DNA of 64,000 nucleotides, taken from positions 1 to 64,000 of the forward strand of contig JAJRPM010000014.1 in assembly GCA_024280775.1 (NCBI GenBank). Direction: 5' to 3'. Under the pieces are notes generated by a model that had not been told where the DNA came from, did no database searches, and saw only the letters and a list, made by a program, of their open reading frames with translations. Positions within the stretch are counted from its first letter, which is position 1, and every line of letters starts with the position of its first letter. The position numbers were made by a program, and so were the translations under genes. Shown here piece by piece: positions 35,059 through 43,995 of the stretch. This DNA is from Candidatus Zixiibacteriota bacterium (lineage in GTDB: Bacteria; Zixibacteria; MSB-5A5; GN15; JACZUZ01).

Positions 35059-36222
35059 CTATCCCGCTTGTTCTGAGTCAGCGCTTTCACCCTCACGCTC
35101 ATAGGCGAGAATAATTTGCTGAACCAAACGATGGCGCACAACATCTTTTTCGCTGAGCTGGATGAATTGCAATCCCTTGATATTACGTAGCACACGCTCT
35201 GCGCTAAGTAAACCGGAGTCTTCTTTATTGTTAAGATCAATCTGCGTTATATCACCTGTCACAATCGCCTTGGAGTTCTCTCCCAGACGTGTGAGAAACA
35301 TTTTCATTTGAGATGTGGTCGCATTTTGCGCTTCATCCAGAACCACAAAGGCATTGTTGAGAGTCCGTCCGCGCATGAAGGCCAGCGGAGCGATTTCGAC
35401 GATATTGCTCTCCATCAGTTTGTTAATCCGCGACGAGGGAAGCAAATCATGTAGCGCATCATAGATAGGACGCAGGTACGGATCAATCTTATCACGAATA
35501 TCGCCCGGCAAAAAACCCAATGACTCTCCTGCTTCAACTGCTGGTCTGACAAAAACAATCCGCTTGACTGCGCCGGATTTCAAATGGGCGACCGCGGCGG
35601 CCACAGCCAGAAACGTTTTGCCCGTTCCGGCAGGGCCAATTGCAATCACTACATCGGATTTGCTTATGGCCTCCATGTATTTGCGCTGGCCGATTGTTCG
35701 CGGCTTGACGCCATTGTCATCAGGAACACTCGAATCCTCCGAGAATGAGGTTTGTTGCATTCGTTTGGAAGGACCTTCGCCACCTTCTTTGATTATATCA
35801 ATTGCGTAGCGCACATATTGTTCGGTGGAGGGCTCGCCGTTTTGCACCCGGCTTATCAAATCCAAGAACAACTCACGCAAGCGCCCTACTTCCTCTGGCT
35901 CTCCGGCAATTGCGATAGACTCACCGCGCGCGGTTATTCTGGCGTCAAATGCGTCCTCTATTTGACGCAGAAACACATCATTGTTTCCAAAGAGCAAGCC
36001 AATGTCGACACCGACTAGAGATAATGTCACTGTTGATTCACTGCTGGTAGTCTTACTTGCGGATTCGACTGAGCCAAGTTCTCCGCCTGAGCTAGGTTCT
36101 CGGCCTGAGCCAGGTTCTCGGCCTGAGCCAGGTTCTCGGCCTGAGCCAGGTTCTCGGCCTGAGCCAGGTTCTCGGCCTGAGCCAGGCTTCGGGGGTTGTT
36201 TTTTCTTGGAATTTTTGCTCAT
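35059..36222 (-). CDS. phoH: PhoH-family ATPase with repetitive N-terminus
   Basis: A 387-residue protein. From about residue 60 it is a normal PhoH/PhoL protein: KH-like N-domain, then the P-loop GPAGTGKTFLAVAAAV, Walker B FVVLDEAQNATTSQMKMFLTRLG and TGDITQIDL. The family has RNA helicase/RNase-linked or phosphate-starvation roles and is functionally tied to ybeY. Odd feature: residues 14-49 are five perfect GSGREP hexapeptides plus a degenerate SSGGEL, encoded by an 18-bp minisatellite. The preceding KKKQPPK makes the extension basic and probably disordered. ATG start at 36222. Confidence 0.93.
   Translation of the reverse strand: MSKNSKKKQPPKPGSGREPGSGREPGSGREPGSGREPGSGREPSSGGELGSVESASKTTSSESTVTLSLVGVDIGLLFGNNDVFLRQIEDAFDARITARGESIAIAGEPEEVGRLRELFLDLISRVQNGEPSTEQYVRYAIDIIKEGGEGPSKRMQQTSFSEDSSVPDDNGVKPRTIGQRKYMEAISKSDVVIAIGPAGTGKTFLAVAAAVAHLKSGAVKRIVFVRPAVEAGESLGFLPGDIRDKIDPYLRPIYDALHDLLPSSRINKLMESNIVEIAPLAFMRGRTLNNAFVVLDEAQNATTSQMKMFLTRLGENSKAIVTGDITQIDLNNKEDSGLLSAERVLRNIKGLQFIQLSEKDVVRHRLVQQIILAYEREGESADSEQAG
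36076..36183 (-). repeat. 18-bp minisatellite within phoH
   Basis: Six in-frame 18-base units (108 bases), the first five nearly identical at DNA level, encoding GSGREP x5 then SSGGEL. Low divergence suggests recent expansion by slippage. Confidence 0.9.
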
Positions 36223-36253
36223 AGATTGGCCGCACTGACCAAAAGGAATATAG

Positions 36254-38137
36254 TTATTCGCTCTTGATACGTAAAGAGAGTTCTTCTAGTTGCTCCGGCT
36301 CCAGCTCCGAGGGCGCGCCCTCCATCAAAGACGCCGCGGCGGCAGTTTTCGGGAAAGCGATTACTTCACGAATTGAATCCACACGACACATATTCGCCAC
36401 CAGCCTGTCGAGCCCCAGCGCAACACCGCCATGAGGCGGAGCGCCGTATTCCAGCGCCTGGAGCAGAAATCCAAACATGCGCTCCGCGCGCTCGTTTGAG
36501 ATTCCTAATATATTGAGTACTTTCTGCTGGAGTTCGCGACGGTTTATGCGAATACCGCCGGAGGCGATTTCGCTACCATTGTAAACCAGGTCATATTGGT
36601 TGGCGTGTATCAGTCGCCAGGGGTGCGCAGGGTCAGTAGGCGCCAAGTCAGTCTCATCACCTTCGGCCAGCAAGTGCATTTCGTCTTCCATTGGATGTGA
36701 AACAATGTTGTGCATTGCATCCCAGCGCCCTGCTTCTTCGTCATAGTCAAAGAGTGGAAAGCCGGTCACCCACAAGAAACTATTTCGAGTTACGTCGATT
36801 AGTTCATGTTTCTTGCCTAGATGCAACCTTAGTTGCCCGAGGATTGATTCGGTTTTCAGCTGCTTGTCGGATACAATTAACAGAGAGTCACCCTTTTGGC
36901 AATCAGCAAGTTCACACAATTTGTCTTTGACAGACTCACCGATAAACTTGAGAATCGGTGAGCGGTCTGACTCATCGCCGCGCAGGATGTAAGCCAGTCC
37001 TCCGGCTCCCTGTTGCTTTGCGAAATCGGTTAGCTCATCGAGGTGTTTGCGTGAATAGCTGGCGCCGCCTTTCAGGGTCAAACCTTTGACAACTCCGCCT
37101 TTGGCGACATTGTCCCGAAAAACCGCGAAGTCACACTCGGCAACCGCATCAGTTAAATCAACTAGCTCCATGTCGAAGCGTAGGTCCGGCTTGTCAATGC
37201 CCCAGCGATTCATCACCTCTTCGTAGGAATAGCGAGGAAATGATTTGGGAAGTTCGTGGTTTTGAACCTTTTTGAATACGTGTTGCAAGACCTGCTCAAT
37301 ACTGGAGAAAATATCATCCGGTGTAACAAAGGACATTTCTACGTCGATTTGGGTGTGCTCAGGTTGCCTGTCGGAGCGCAAATCCTCATCACGGAGACAA
37401 CGCGCCAACTGGAAGTACTTATCAAATCCGGAGACCATCAGAATCTGTTTCAGTAATTGTGGTGACTGTGGCAGGGCATAAAACTTGCCGGGGTGAACTC
37501 GCGAGGGGACGACATAGTCACGAGCGCCTTCGGGAGTTGAGCGCATCAATAGCGGAGTCTCAATTTCCAGAAAATCCATCTCGGAGAATTTCTCGCGCAC
37601 AGCCATGGTTACTTCGTGACGAACCCGAAAGAGCTTTTGCATCGGAGCGCGTCGCAAATCCAAAAAGCGATATTCCAAACGCAGGTTCTCGTTTGATGGG
37701 GCAGTGTCTTTAACTTCAAATGGCGGTGTCTTTGAGGGATTCAAAACCACAAAGTTTTCAACGACAACCTCGACTTCTCCGGTGGGAAGTTTCGGATTTG
37801 TTGTGCCTTCGGGACGTTTTTGCACCACACCAACCACTGCGACGACATCTTCATGACGCGCCCCGGCGCCGGCTATGTGCGTTGCCTCTGTGACATCCTT
37901 GGGGTTTATCGTCACTTGAGTGATACCATACCTGTCGCGCAAATCTAGAAAAAGAACACCGCCAAGATTACGGTATTCCTGCACCCAGCCATTTAAGCGG
38001 ACAGTTGTTCCAACATGGGACAGATTCAACTCTCCCAAAGTGTGAGTGCGTTTCAATTCTGAAAACGAGGTACTGGCGACTCTCGGTGAAGTCGCTGAGA
38101 CTGATTCGGTTGATTTATTGGATCGTGACGGTGTCAT
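36254..38137 (-). CDS. aspS: aspartate--tRNA ligase
   Basis: A 627-residue bacterial-type AspRS. An OB-fold anticodon-binding domain (GTTVRLNGWVQEYRNLGGVLFLDLRDRYGITQV) is preceded by a roughly 30-residue Ser/Thr-rich extension. The class II catalytic domain contains FRDEDLRSDRQPEHTQIDVEM (motif 2), the bacterial GAD insertion (about 310-430) and motif 3 GGVALGLDRLVANM. It charges tRNA-Asp (or Asp/Asn; discrimination cannot be judged here). It lies 31 bases upstream of phoH in the same orientation and may be the first gene of that cluster. Confidence 0.96.
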   Translation of the reverse strand: MTPSRSNKSTESVSATSPRVASTSFSELKRTHTLGELNLSHVGTTVRLNGWVQEYRNLGGVLFLDLRDRYGITQVTINPKDVTEATHIAGAGARHEDVVAVVGVVQKRPEGTTNPKLPTGEVEVVVENFVVLNPSKTPPFEVKDTAPSNENLRLEYRFLDLRRAPMQKLFRVRHEVTMAVREKFSEMDFLEIETPLLMRSTPEGARDYVVPSRVHPGKFYALPQSPQLLKQILMVSGFDKYFQLARCLRDEDLRSDRQPEHTQIDVEMSFVTPDDIFSSIEQVLQHVFKKVQNHELPKSFPRYSYEEVMNRWGIDKPDLRFDMELVDLTDAVAECDFAVFRDNVAKGGVVKGLTLKGGASYSRKHLDELTDFAKQQGAGGLAYILRGDESDRSPILKFIGESVKDKLCELADCQKGDSLLIVSDKQLKTESILGQLRLHLGKKHELIDVTRNSFLWVTGFPLFDYDEEAGRWDAMHNIVSHPMEDEMHLLAEGDETDLAPTDPAHPWRLIHANQYDLVYNGSEIASGGIRINRRELQQKVLNILGISNERAERMFGFLLQALEYGAPPHGGVALGLDRLVANMCRVDSIREVIAFPKTAAAASLMEGAPSELEPEQLEELSLRIKSE

Positions 38138-38734
38138 TGTGATGTATTGCGCTCTTACTCTTTCTAGTTTTGAACTGATATACTTGTTTGAAACTAATGC
38201 CCTGGACTATCTATCCAGAAGTCTCATTGCCCAAATTATCTCATTGCTAAAATTACTTGTCTGTTCTCACTGATTCCCTTTGGGGACAAACACTTGCCCT
38301 ACATCCAGGGTATCGGCTGATTGTACATTCTTACTCACTATTCGCTCAATGAGTATTAAACCAGATGGGCCCTAAACCAAACCCTGCCACCACACCGGGA
38401 AAACCCGGTAAGCCAAAAACGCAACTACCAAAAACGTAATGGCCAAAAATACTACCCCCCAGCGCGCCTGTTGTCAACTTCCCAACTAGCAAAGAGGAAT
38501 TGAGACCCAGCCAAATTTATGGCGCGTAAAGGCATTTGCCGTTATTGGGTTGACATTCAAGGACGTATGGCAATACCATTGACTATTAGGCGGTTTCTCT
38601 TCTCCCGGTTTTCCCGGAAGTCAGGAAGCCCTTAATAGCCTGATCTATTTTGCTCGGGTTAGACATGCAAGCTGTTGCAAGGTAGTGGCTTGCTGGCTGG
38701 CAAACCACGACAGATTTAGAACGAGAGTTAATAA
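38138..38734. other. divergent intergenic region with inverted and tandem repeats
   Basis: 597 bases between aspS (minus) and the EIIA-like gene (plus), with no ORF worth calling. It contains a hairpin ACCGGGAAAACCCGGT (38394-38410) and, about 200 bases on, a nearly complementary TCCCGGTTTTCCCGGA (38603-38618), plus three degenerate 15-bp units (38413-38457). A TTGACA at 38550-38555 (plus) lacks a convincing -10. Promoters for both flanking genes must lie here but I cannot place them firmly. Confidence 0.5.
38413..38457. repeat. three-copy degenerate 15-bp tandem repeat
   Basis: GCCAAAAACGCAACT (38413-38427), ACCAAAAACGTAATG (38428-38442), GCCAAAAATACTACC (38443-38457): an invariant CCAAAAA core with diverged ends. 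Confidence 0.65.
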
Positions 38735-39241
38735 ATGGGACTAAACATCGCGCGCTTCATGTCAGAGGACATGATAAAACTAGAGATGGAAACCATTGTA
38801 CCCGAGTATGTTGAGGGCTCAAGCGTCGAGAAATGGCGCCAAAAAGGCAAAGAGATGATTCTCGGCGAGTTAGTCGATATTTTGGAGAACGCCGGCCGTA
38901 TTGGAAATCGCTCCAAGCTTCTGACTGATTTCACCAACCGCGAACGCAAAGCCACCACCGCTATTGGCTATGGAATAGCTATTCCTCATATTCGTTCAAT
39001 GCAGGCCAAATCATTTATGATTGGATTCGCTCGCAGTTCGCACGGATACGATTTCGGGGCGCTGGACGAAGAGCCTACCAAGTTATTCTTTATGATGGCC
39101 GCGCCTCCTTATGATGACATACAGTATTTACGAGTTTTTAAGGCTTTGGCCGAGATTCTGCGCTACGAAACATTCAGACAAGAATTGAGCGAAGTTACCA
39201 CACCCTACGAAATCATCCGCGCGATCGAGTCGATGGGATAA
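38735..39241 (+). CDS. PTS EIIA (fructose/nitrogen type) domain protein
   Basis: A 168-residue single-domain protein. The EIIA-2 fold is recognised by ILGELVDILENAGRIGNRSKLLTDFTNRERKATTAIGYGIAIPHIRS, where the His in IPH is the phospho-acceptor, and LFFMMAAPPYDDIQYLRVFKALAEIL. No EIIB/EIIC or HPr gene is nearby, so it is more likely regulatory (PtsN-like) than a sugar transporter part. ATG at 38735 with GAGAG seven bases upstream. The N-terminal 35 residues before the domain are unusual. Confidence 0.9.
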   Translation: MGLNIARFMSEDMIKLEMETIVPEYVEGSSVEKWRQKGKEMILGELVDILENAGRIGNRSKLLTDFTNRERKATTAIGYGIAIPHIRSMQAKSFMIGFARSSHGYDFGALDEEPTKLFFMMAAPPYDDIQYLRVFKALAEILRYETFRQELSEVTTPYEIIRAIESMG

Positions 39242-39302
39242 GGTATACTCTTCACTTCATCACAAAAGCAGTGAGTTACCTTCTTAATTAAGGATAATTG
39301 TT

Positions 39303-40271
39303 TTGGATAATGCTCACATCCCCAATTCAGCGCCTCAGGCTATCTACACAGGAAAAGTTCGTTCATTCTGGGCAATACTCGGACTCTCGTTCATAACCTG
39401 TGGAATCTATTACATTGTTTATAACTTCATGGTCGCATCGGAGTTGAAGCGGGCTACCACCTGGCGTGACGATGAGTCTTTCAAACCGGGCACCTATCAG
39501 ATGATGTTCGGGGCTTATGTAGTTCTAGGACGTATTTTCCCAATGCTCTTTGGCATGGCGGTTGGCGCTAAGGTGTTTATGGCGGTTCTCTCCAACCCGG
39601 AAAATTTTGACCCCAACATGATGTCCGGCGTGAATCCTTATGAAATAGGGATGCAGGTGTTCATGATACTGGTAAACATTGTTGGATTCTATGTAGCCTA
39701 TTACTTCCTTAAAATAAACGACATAGCCGCAGAAAAAGTTGGCGCGAGACCAATCGGAACTCGTTCGGCTGTTATTGCTCTTACGGTTTTTGTGGCCGCT
39801 CTGATGTTGCAATCACTGGTGTCAATTCTGATGCTTGCGATGGATGTCAGTTCCAGCTTCAATAATATCAACAGCCTCAGTGAAGCTGGCCCGGCTCTGG
39901 CTCTTTTTGGAATGATGTTCGGCGTGGGGATATTGGCCGCTATTGCTGGCTTGTATTTCCTTTGGAAGCAAACCGAATTGGTCAATCATGTCTGGGAGGC
40001 TGGAGTTTTTGCTCACCCTGTAGGTGGATATGATTCATACTCTACACCAGCGCAGGGTTCACAAACATCAGGAATACAACAGCCGGGAACTCAGTATCCA
40101 GGACCAGCAACCGGCTCGGGCACGAACGCGCCGACTGGCGGGGAGAGTCCAGCCCAATACCGCCCGCCGCCATCTCCAGAAGCGCCTCAGCCTCCACCTA
40201 CACCTACACAGCCATCTCCTCCTCCGACGCCGCCTAAACCGCCGGAATCGCATGACGGTGGGTCTGTTTAG
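39303..40271 (+). CDS. DUF4234-like membrane protein with proline-rich tail
   Basis: A 322-residue protein. The N-terminal segment VRSFWAILGLSFITCGIYYIVYNFMVASELKRATTW matches the short two-helix DUF4234 pattern. It continues with further membrane helices near residues 75-95, 110-130, 155-180 and 195-220. The last 80 residues are a Gly/Gln then Pro-rich low-complexity tail (SPEAPQPPPTPTQPSPPPTPPKPPE). Start is TTG at 39303 with AAGGA eight bases upstream. It lies 61 bases after the EIIA-like gene. Function unknown. Confidence 0.75.
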   Translation: MDNAHIPNSAPQAIYTGKVRSFWAILGLSFITCGIYYIVYNFMVASELKRATTWRDDESFKPGTYQMMFGAYVVLGRIFPMLFGMAVGAKVFMAVLSNPENFDPNMMSGVNPYEIGMQVFMILVNIVGFYVAYYFLKINDIAAEKVGARPIGTRSAVIALTVFVAALMLQSLVSILMLAMDVSSSFNNINSLSEAGPALALFGMMFGVGILAAIAGLYFLWKQTELVNHVWEAGVFAHPVGGYDSYSTPAQGSQTSGIQQPGTQYPGPATGSGTNAPTGGESPAQYRPPPSPEAPQPPPTPTQPSPPPTPPKPPESHDGGSV

Positions 40272-40433
40272 GGTGGCAAAAGGCTAGAAGTTCCTAGCAG
40301 TATTGTATCATCGTGAAATTCTTTTTGCCGTAAATTCATCTCACTCCTGCTATGGGGTTGCATTTTCGGAAGATTTGTATTTATTGCGCGGCGTGATACG
40401 TGCGCGTTATCACTTGAGTTAAGAGCATAATTG

Positions 40434-40506
40434 GGGCCTGTAGCTCAGTTGGGAGAGCGCTGCGTTCGCAATGCAGAGGTCGCCGGTTCGATCCCGGCCA
40501 GGTCCA
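40434..40506 (+). tRNA. tRNA-Ala (anticodon CGC)
   Basis: Complete cloverleaf: acceptor GGGCCTG (40434-40440) pairing with CAGGTCC (40499-40505), D stem GCTC/GAGC, anticodon stem CTGCG/TGCAG with loop TTCGCAA giving anticodon CGC (codon GCG), T arm GCCGG-TTCGATC-CCGGC, discriminator A. CCA is not encoded. Confidence 0.96.
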
Positions 40507-40603
40507 TTTGCTTTCTCAATGGAGATATTGTATGACTTCTGCGGCAGATTTTCGTATCCTATCTGGCTAACCCTGATAGGACAATCAGCCGAATTGAAGA
40601 AAT

Positions 40604-40725
40604 AGATCAGCGGTTGGGCCCTGTGCGAGTCTGACCTACCGAACCCCGTCAGGCCCGGAAGGGAGCAGCGGCAGGTAAGGTTTGAACTGTGTTGCAGATC
40701 AGTCTGGCCGCTGATCTATTTTTTT
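40604..40725 (+). ncRNA. ffs: bacterial signal recognition particle RNA (4.5S type) with terminator
   Basis: Contains the conserved Ffh-binding hairpin region with TCAGGCCCGGAAGGGAGCAG (around 40649-40669). The molecule is closed by a long terminal stem AGATCAGCGG (40604-40613) / CCGCTGATCT (40708-40717), followed by a T run that ends it. Roughly 115 bases. It lies upstream of dnaX-ybaB-recR, as in Bacillus, where scr precedes dnaX. Confidence 0.96.
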
Positions 40726-40747
40726 GTATCAGCTTTTTTGTATCAGC
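40720..40747. repeat. 14-bp tandem duplication of the SRP RNA 3' flank
   Basis: TTTTTTGTATCAGC occurs twice head-to-tail (40720-40733 and 40734-40747), so the terminator T run of the SRP RNA gene is duplicated. Confidence 0.85.
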
Positions 40748-40787
40748 GTCTGTTCTCGATTATTCTTCACTTTCCCCCGATATCCCT

Positions 40788-40828
40788 GTCGGGTTTCTTG
40801 TTCGCTATCGCGAACGACGGAACCCGAC
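40788..40828. repeat. nested inverted repeat upstream of dnaX
   Basis: Outer arms GTCGGGTT (40788-40795) / AACCCGAC (40821-40828) enclose GTTCGC-TATC-GCGAAC (40800-40815). A short palindromic element in the 324-base gap between the SRP RNA and dnaX. The rest of that gap holds nothing I recognise; any ORF there overlaps the RNA. Confidence 0.7.
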
Positions 40829-41049
40829 CTACTTCCAAGCTGAATCAAGCTCACTTTCGACGTTTATTACGATAAATGTTTCGCCTATTGGTTTGCGCAA
40901 TCCAGCCAATCTCTTATTCTGTAGTTATCATTCGTTGCAAGGTAGATTATCCGGCAATGGGTGGATTCGCTGGAATCGATGGAATCCTTTTTCGCGCCAT
41001 ATTGTAGAAGTAACTAGCGTCACCTCAAAACCACAACCGTAAGGCTGAC

Positions 41050-42963
41050 ATGTCCTATCAAGTTCTAGCTCGAAAATACCGTCCTCAGACATTCGATGAA
41101 GTAATCGCGCAGGAGCATGTCACCAAGACGCTCAAGAACGCTCTGCTTTCGGGACGTGTTGGTTCAGGTTATCTTTTTTGCGGCCCGCGCGGCACTGGCA
41201 AAACCAGCGTAGCGCGAATTCTTGCCAAATCTATCAACTGCGACAAAGGCCCGACAGCCAACCCATGTGGTGAATGTGATTCATGCCGGACAATTGGCAC
41301 CGATGGTTCACTTGATGTTCGTGAGATTGACGCGGCCTCGAATACAGGTGTGGATGACGTTCGGGTGTTGCGTGAGAATATCCGCTACGGGCCTAGCTCA
41401 GAAAAGCGTAAACGAATCTATATTATCGATGAAGTGCATCGTCTTTCGGGGGCGGCGTTTGACGCATTGCTCAAGACTCTTGAAGAGCCTCCGGCGCATG
41501 CGATGTTCATTTTTGCCACTACTGATCCGCAGAAGGTTCCCGATACGATTCATTCGCGCACTCAGAGATTCGATTTCCGTCGGGTGAACGCCAATGACTT
41601 AGCCAAAGCGCTGGGAGCAATTGCCAAGAAAGAGGGCGTGACTGTCAGCGATGACGCATTGCGTCTTATTGCCCGGCGCGGTGACGGTTCGGTGCGCGAT
41701 TCGATTTCACTGCTGGATCAGATTATTTCATTTTCAAGTGACACTATCACCGCAGAGCATGTCACCGAGGCCCTAGGGTTAATTGACCAGGAGTTTCTTT
41801 ACAGTTTTGTAGAGGCTCTGGCCAAAGGAGATTGTTCTGGCGCATTGACCAAAATCTCCGAGCTGGCTGATTCCGGCGCTGATATTCGGGAGTTTATCCG
41901 TGAGTTGTCTCACCATGTGCGTTCACTCACGATACTACGTTCGGCAGGTTTGGAGACCGGGGCCAAAGTTCTGAATCTCATTGAAAGCGAAATTGAGCGC
42001 CTGCAAAGTCAACTTGATTTTTACACTGTTGGCGATTTGGTGCGACTTGCAGATATTCTGATTGCCACTACTCGCCAGTTGAAAGATATTGAACCTCGCT
42101 GGGCGCTGGAGATGGCCACGGTTAAGATGGCGTATCTTGAATCCACAGTAACTATTGAAGAAGCGCTAGCGCAATTGCAGGCATCTGCGCAATCAGAGAC
42201 GGGTTTTGGCGGCGCCGGCGGTTCACGATTATCGGGTCCATCAAAAAAAAACTCTGATTTGTTCTCAGGAGCCAGAACTCAGGTAGCAAAACCGACGCAA
42301 AGCCCCCGAACCTCACCAACGACAGCTTCCGGGTCTGGAAGCGCTGTGGCATATACTCAATCAGTATCCCCAACGGCAACCGCAGTGGCAGAGCGTTCTA
42401 CCGCGCCGACGGCGGTTAGCGCTCCTACGTCATCGGGACCTGAGATAGCACGTGTCAACACACCGACAGTGCGTCAACATTGGTCGGCGTTTATGGCTTC
42501 ACTTAAAGGCCCAAATAGGATGCTGGCGACTCAACTTGCGATGGCCTCTGTTCAACAGGTGGAGGATGGCGTCCTCACTATGGCGTTTCCAAGCTCGGCC
42601 CATACAAACAAGTCATTAGTCGAAAAGTCGGCTTACCGGGCGCAAATTGAACAAGCGTTGAAAGAGTTTTTTGGAGCGCCATTGCGAATCAATTACGAAA
42701 TTGAATCCGGGCCGTCGCAGTCAGCGCATTCGGCGCCGCTTGCGCAAACCACACAGATGTCACATTCGACGCAGGCGGCGCAACCAGCGCAGGCAACTCA
42801 GGCGATAGCTACTCGTGCGAATAGCGCCGGACAGGCGAGCGGATTTGTGGATGAAACCGGAGAGGCGAGTAAATTATTGGCCGAGGACGAACGTCTCAAA
42901 AGTATTATTGAGCAAGTCGACGGCGAAATCCTAAGAGTGCGCGAAATAAAAAAGAAATCGTAA
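41050..42963 (+). CDS. dnaX: DNA polymerase III subunit gamma/tau
   Basis: Clamp-loader ATPase of 637 residues. AAA+ core: SYQVLARKYRPQTFDEVIAQEHV, Walker A GPRGTGKTSVARILAKSINC, the zinc Cys cluster NCDKGPTANPCGECDSC, Walker B IYIIDEVHRLSGAAF, sensor 1 FATTDPQKVPDTIHSRTQRF. Domain III follows (to about 370), then a long Ala/Gln/Thr/Ser-rich tau-like tail with a conserved-looking helical island (TVRQHWSAFMASLKGPNRMLATQLAMASV). ATG with AAGG upstream. First gene of the dnaX-ybaB-recR cluster; the gaps to ybaB and recR are 31 and 69 bases. Confidence 0.96.
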   Translation: MSYQVLARKYRPQTFDEVIAQEHVTKTLKNALLSGRVGSGYLFCGPRGTGKTSVARILAKSINCDKGPTANPCGECDSCRTIGTDGSLDVREIDAASNTGVDDVRVLRENIRYGPSSEKRKRIYIIDEVHRLSGAAFDALLKTLEEPPAHAMFIFATTDPQKVPDTIHSRTQRFDFRRVNANDLAKALGAIAKKEGVTVSDDALRLIARRGDGSVRDSISLLDQIISFSSDTITAEHVTEALGLIDQEFLYSFVEALAKGDCSGALTKISELADSGADIREFIRELSHHVRSLTILRSAGLETGAKVLNLIESEIERLQSQLDFYTVGDLVRLADILIATTRQLKDIEPRWALEMATVKMAYLESTVTIEEALAQLQASAQSETGFGGAGGSRLSGPSKKNSDLFSGARTQVAKPTQSPRTSPTTASGSGSAVAYTQSVSPTATAVAERSTAPTAVSAPTSSGPEIARVNTPTVRQHWSAFMASLKGPNRMLATQLAMASVQQVEDGVLTMAFPSSAHTNKSLVEKSAYRAQIEQALKEFFGAPLRINYEIESGPSQSAHSAPLAQTTQMSHSTQAAQPAQATQAIATRANSAGQASGFVDETGEASKLLAEDERLKSIIEQVDGEILRVREIKKKS

Positions 42964-42994
42964 GTAATATCGCAACACAAAGGAGTTATTTGAT

Positions 42995-43321
42995 ATGTCT
43001 AAAGCTGGAATTGGCGGAATGTTAAAGCAAATGCAGGAAATGCAGGGCAAAATTGCCGAGATGCAAGCCGAGATGGAAACTATGGAAGTTGAGGGCACAT
43101 CCGGTGGGGGTATGGTCAAGGTCATCGCCAACGGTAAGCATGAGATTAAGTCCATAGTTATTGACCCCGAGGTTGTGAATCCTGAGGATATCGAGATGTT
43201 GCAGGATTTGATTATCGCGGCGGTGAATCAGGCAACTCAAAGGATAAGCGAAACACAGGCTGATAAGATGTCGTCACTCACCGGCGGCATGAGCATTCCC
43301 GGATTGAATTTGCCGTTTTAG
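42995..43321 (+). CDS. ybaB: YbaB/EbfC family nucleoid-associated protein
   Basis: A 108-residue small DNA-binding dimer. Typical pattern: GIGGMLKQMQEMQGKIAEMQAEMETMEVEGTSGGGMVKVIANGKHEIKSIVIDPEVVN. An excellent ribosome-binding site (AAAGGAG, nine bases) supports the ATG at 42995. The place between dnaX and recR is conserved across bacteria. The family may bind DNA and affect nucleoid structure or repair. Confidence 0.96.
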   Translation: MSKAGIGGMLKQMQEMQGKIAEMQAEMETMEVEGTSGGGMVKVIANGKHEIKSIVIDPEVVNPEDIEMLQDLIIAAVNQATQRISETQADKMSSLTGGMSIPGLNLPF

Positions 43322-43390
43322 TAAGAGCTGTGATTGGCAGTTCGTAGTTTCAATTTCACTTAACACAAACCTGTAAAATAATGGATTGCC

Positions 43391-43993
43391 ATGTTCCGTA
43401 GCGCCGCAACTGTTGATAGACTCATAACATTACTGGGAAAACTGCCGGGTGTTGGACGTAAGTCCGCTGGTCGTTTGGCCTTTCATATTTTGAAAATGCC
43501 TATTGAAGAAGCCACCGGTCTTGCTGATGCTATTCGTGAGGTAAAAGAAAAAGTCGGCGAGTGTCAAGTGTGTTTCAATATCAGCGAAAGTTCTCCCTGC
43601 TATATTTGTAGTGACCCTAAACGTGACCAATCGGTTATTTGTGTGGTCGAAGAGGCTCTGGATGTGCCGTCGATTGAAAAAGTCGACTCGTTTCGCGGGT
43701 TGTTTCATGTGCTGGGTGGCCGTCTCTCGCCACTAGATGGAATTGGCCCAGAAGACCTGAGTATCAAGGCGCTTCTCACTCGGGTTAACGAGAATGACAA
43801 TATCAAAGAAGTGATAATCGCTACCAATCCTAGTGTCGAGGGTGAGGCAACTGCGGTGTATCTATCTAAACTGATTAAGCCGATGGATATTTCAGTCACA
43901 AGAATTGCGCGTGGCATACCAGTGGGCGCAGATCTTGAGTATGCCGATGTAGTGACACTCTCACAGGCGCTAGAAGGCCGAAGAGAGTTTTAG
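43391..43993 (+). CDS. recR: recombination protein RecR
   Basis: A 200-residue protein of RecFOR gap repair. Seen: helix-hairpin-helix LLGKLPGVGRKSAGRLAFHIL, four-Cys zinc finger CQVCFNISESSPCYIC, Toprim region VICVVEEALDVPSIEKVDSFRGLFHVLGGRLSPLDGIGPEDL and the C-terminal ARGIPVGADLEYADVVTLSQALEGR. Full length, ATG start. Confidence 0.97.
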   Translation: MFRSAATVDRLITLLGKLPGVGRKSAGRLAFHILKMPIEEATGLADAIREVKEKVGECQVCFNISESSPCYICSDPKRDQSVICVVEEALDVPSIEKVDSFRGLFHVLGGRLSPLDGIGPEDLSIKALLTRVNENDNIKEVIIATNPSVEGEATAVYLSKLIKPMDISVTRIARGIPVGADLEYADVVTLSQALEGRREF

Positions 43994-43995
43994 GA

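Noticed and set aside
36076-36183. Possible CRISPR-like array
   Set aside because: Units are 18 bp, head-to-tail without spacers and keep the phoH reading frame; it is a coding minisatellite.
40689-41042. 117-codon ORF between the SRP RNA and dnaX
   Set aside because: It starts inside the SRP RNA, has no ribosome-binding site or recognisable protein pattern, and covers tandem and palindromic repeats.
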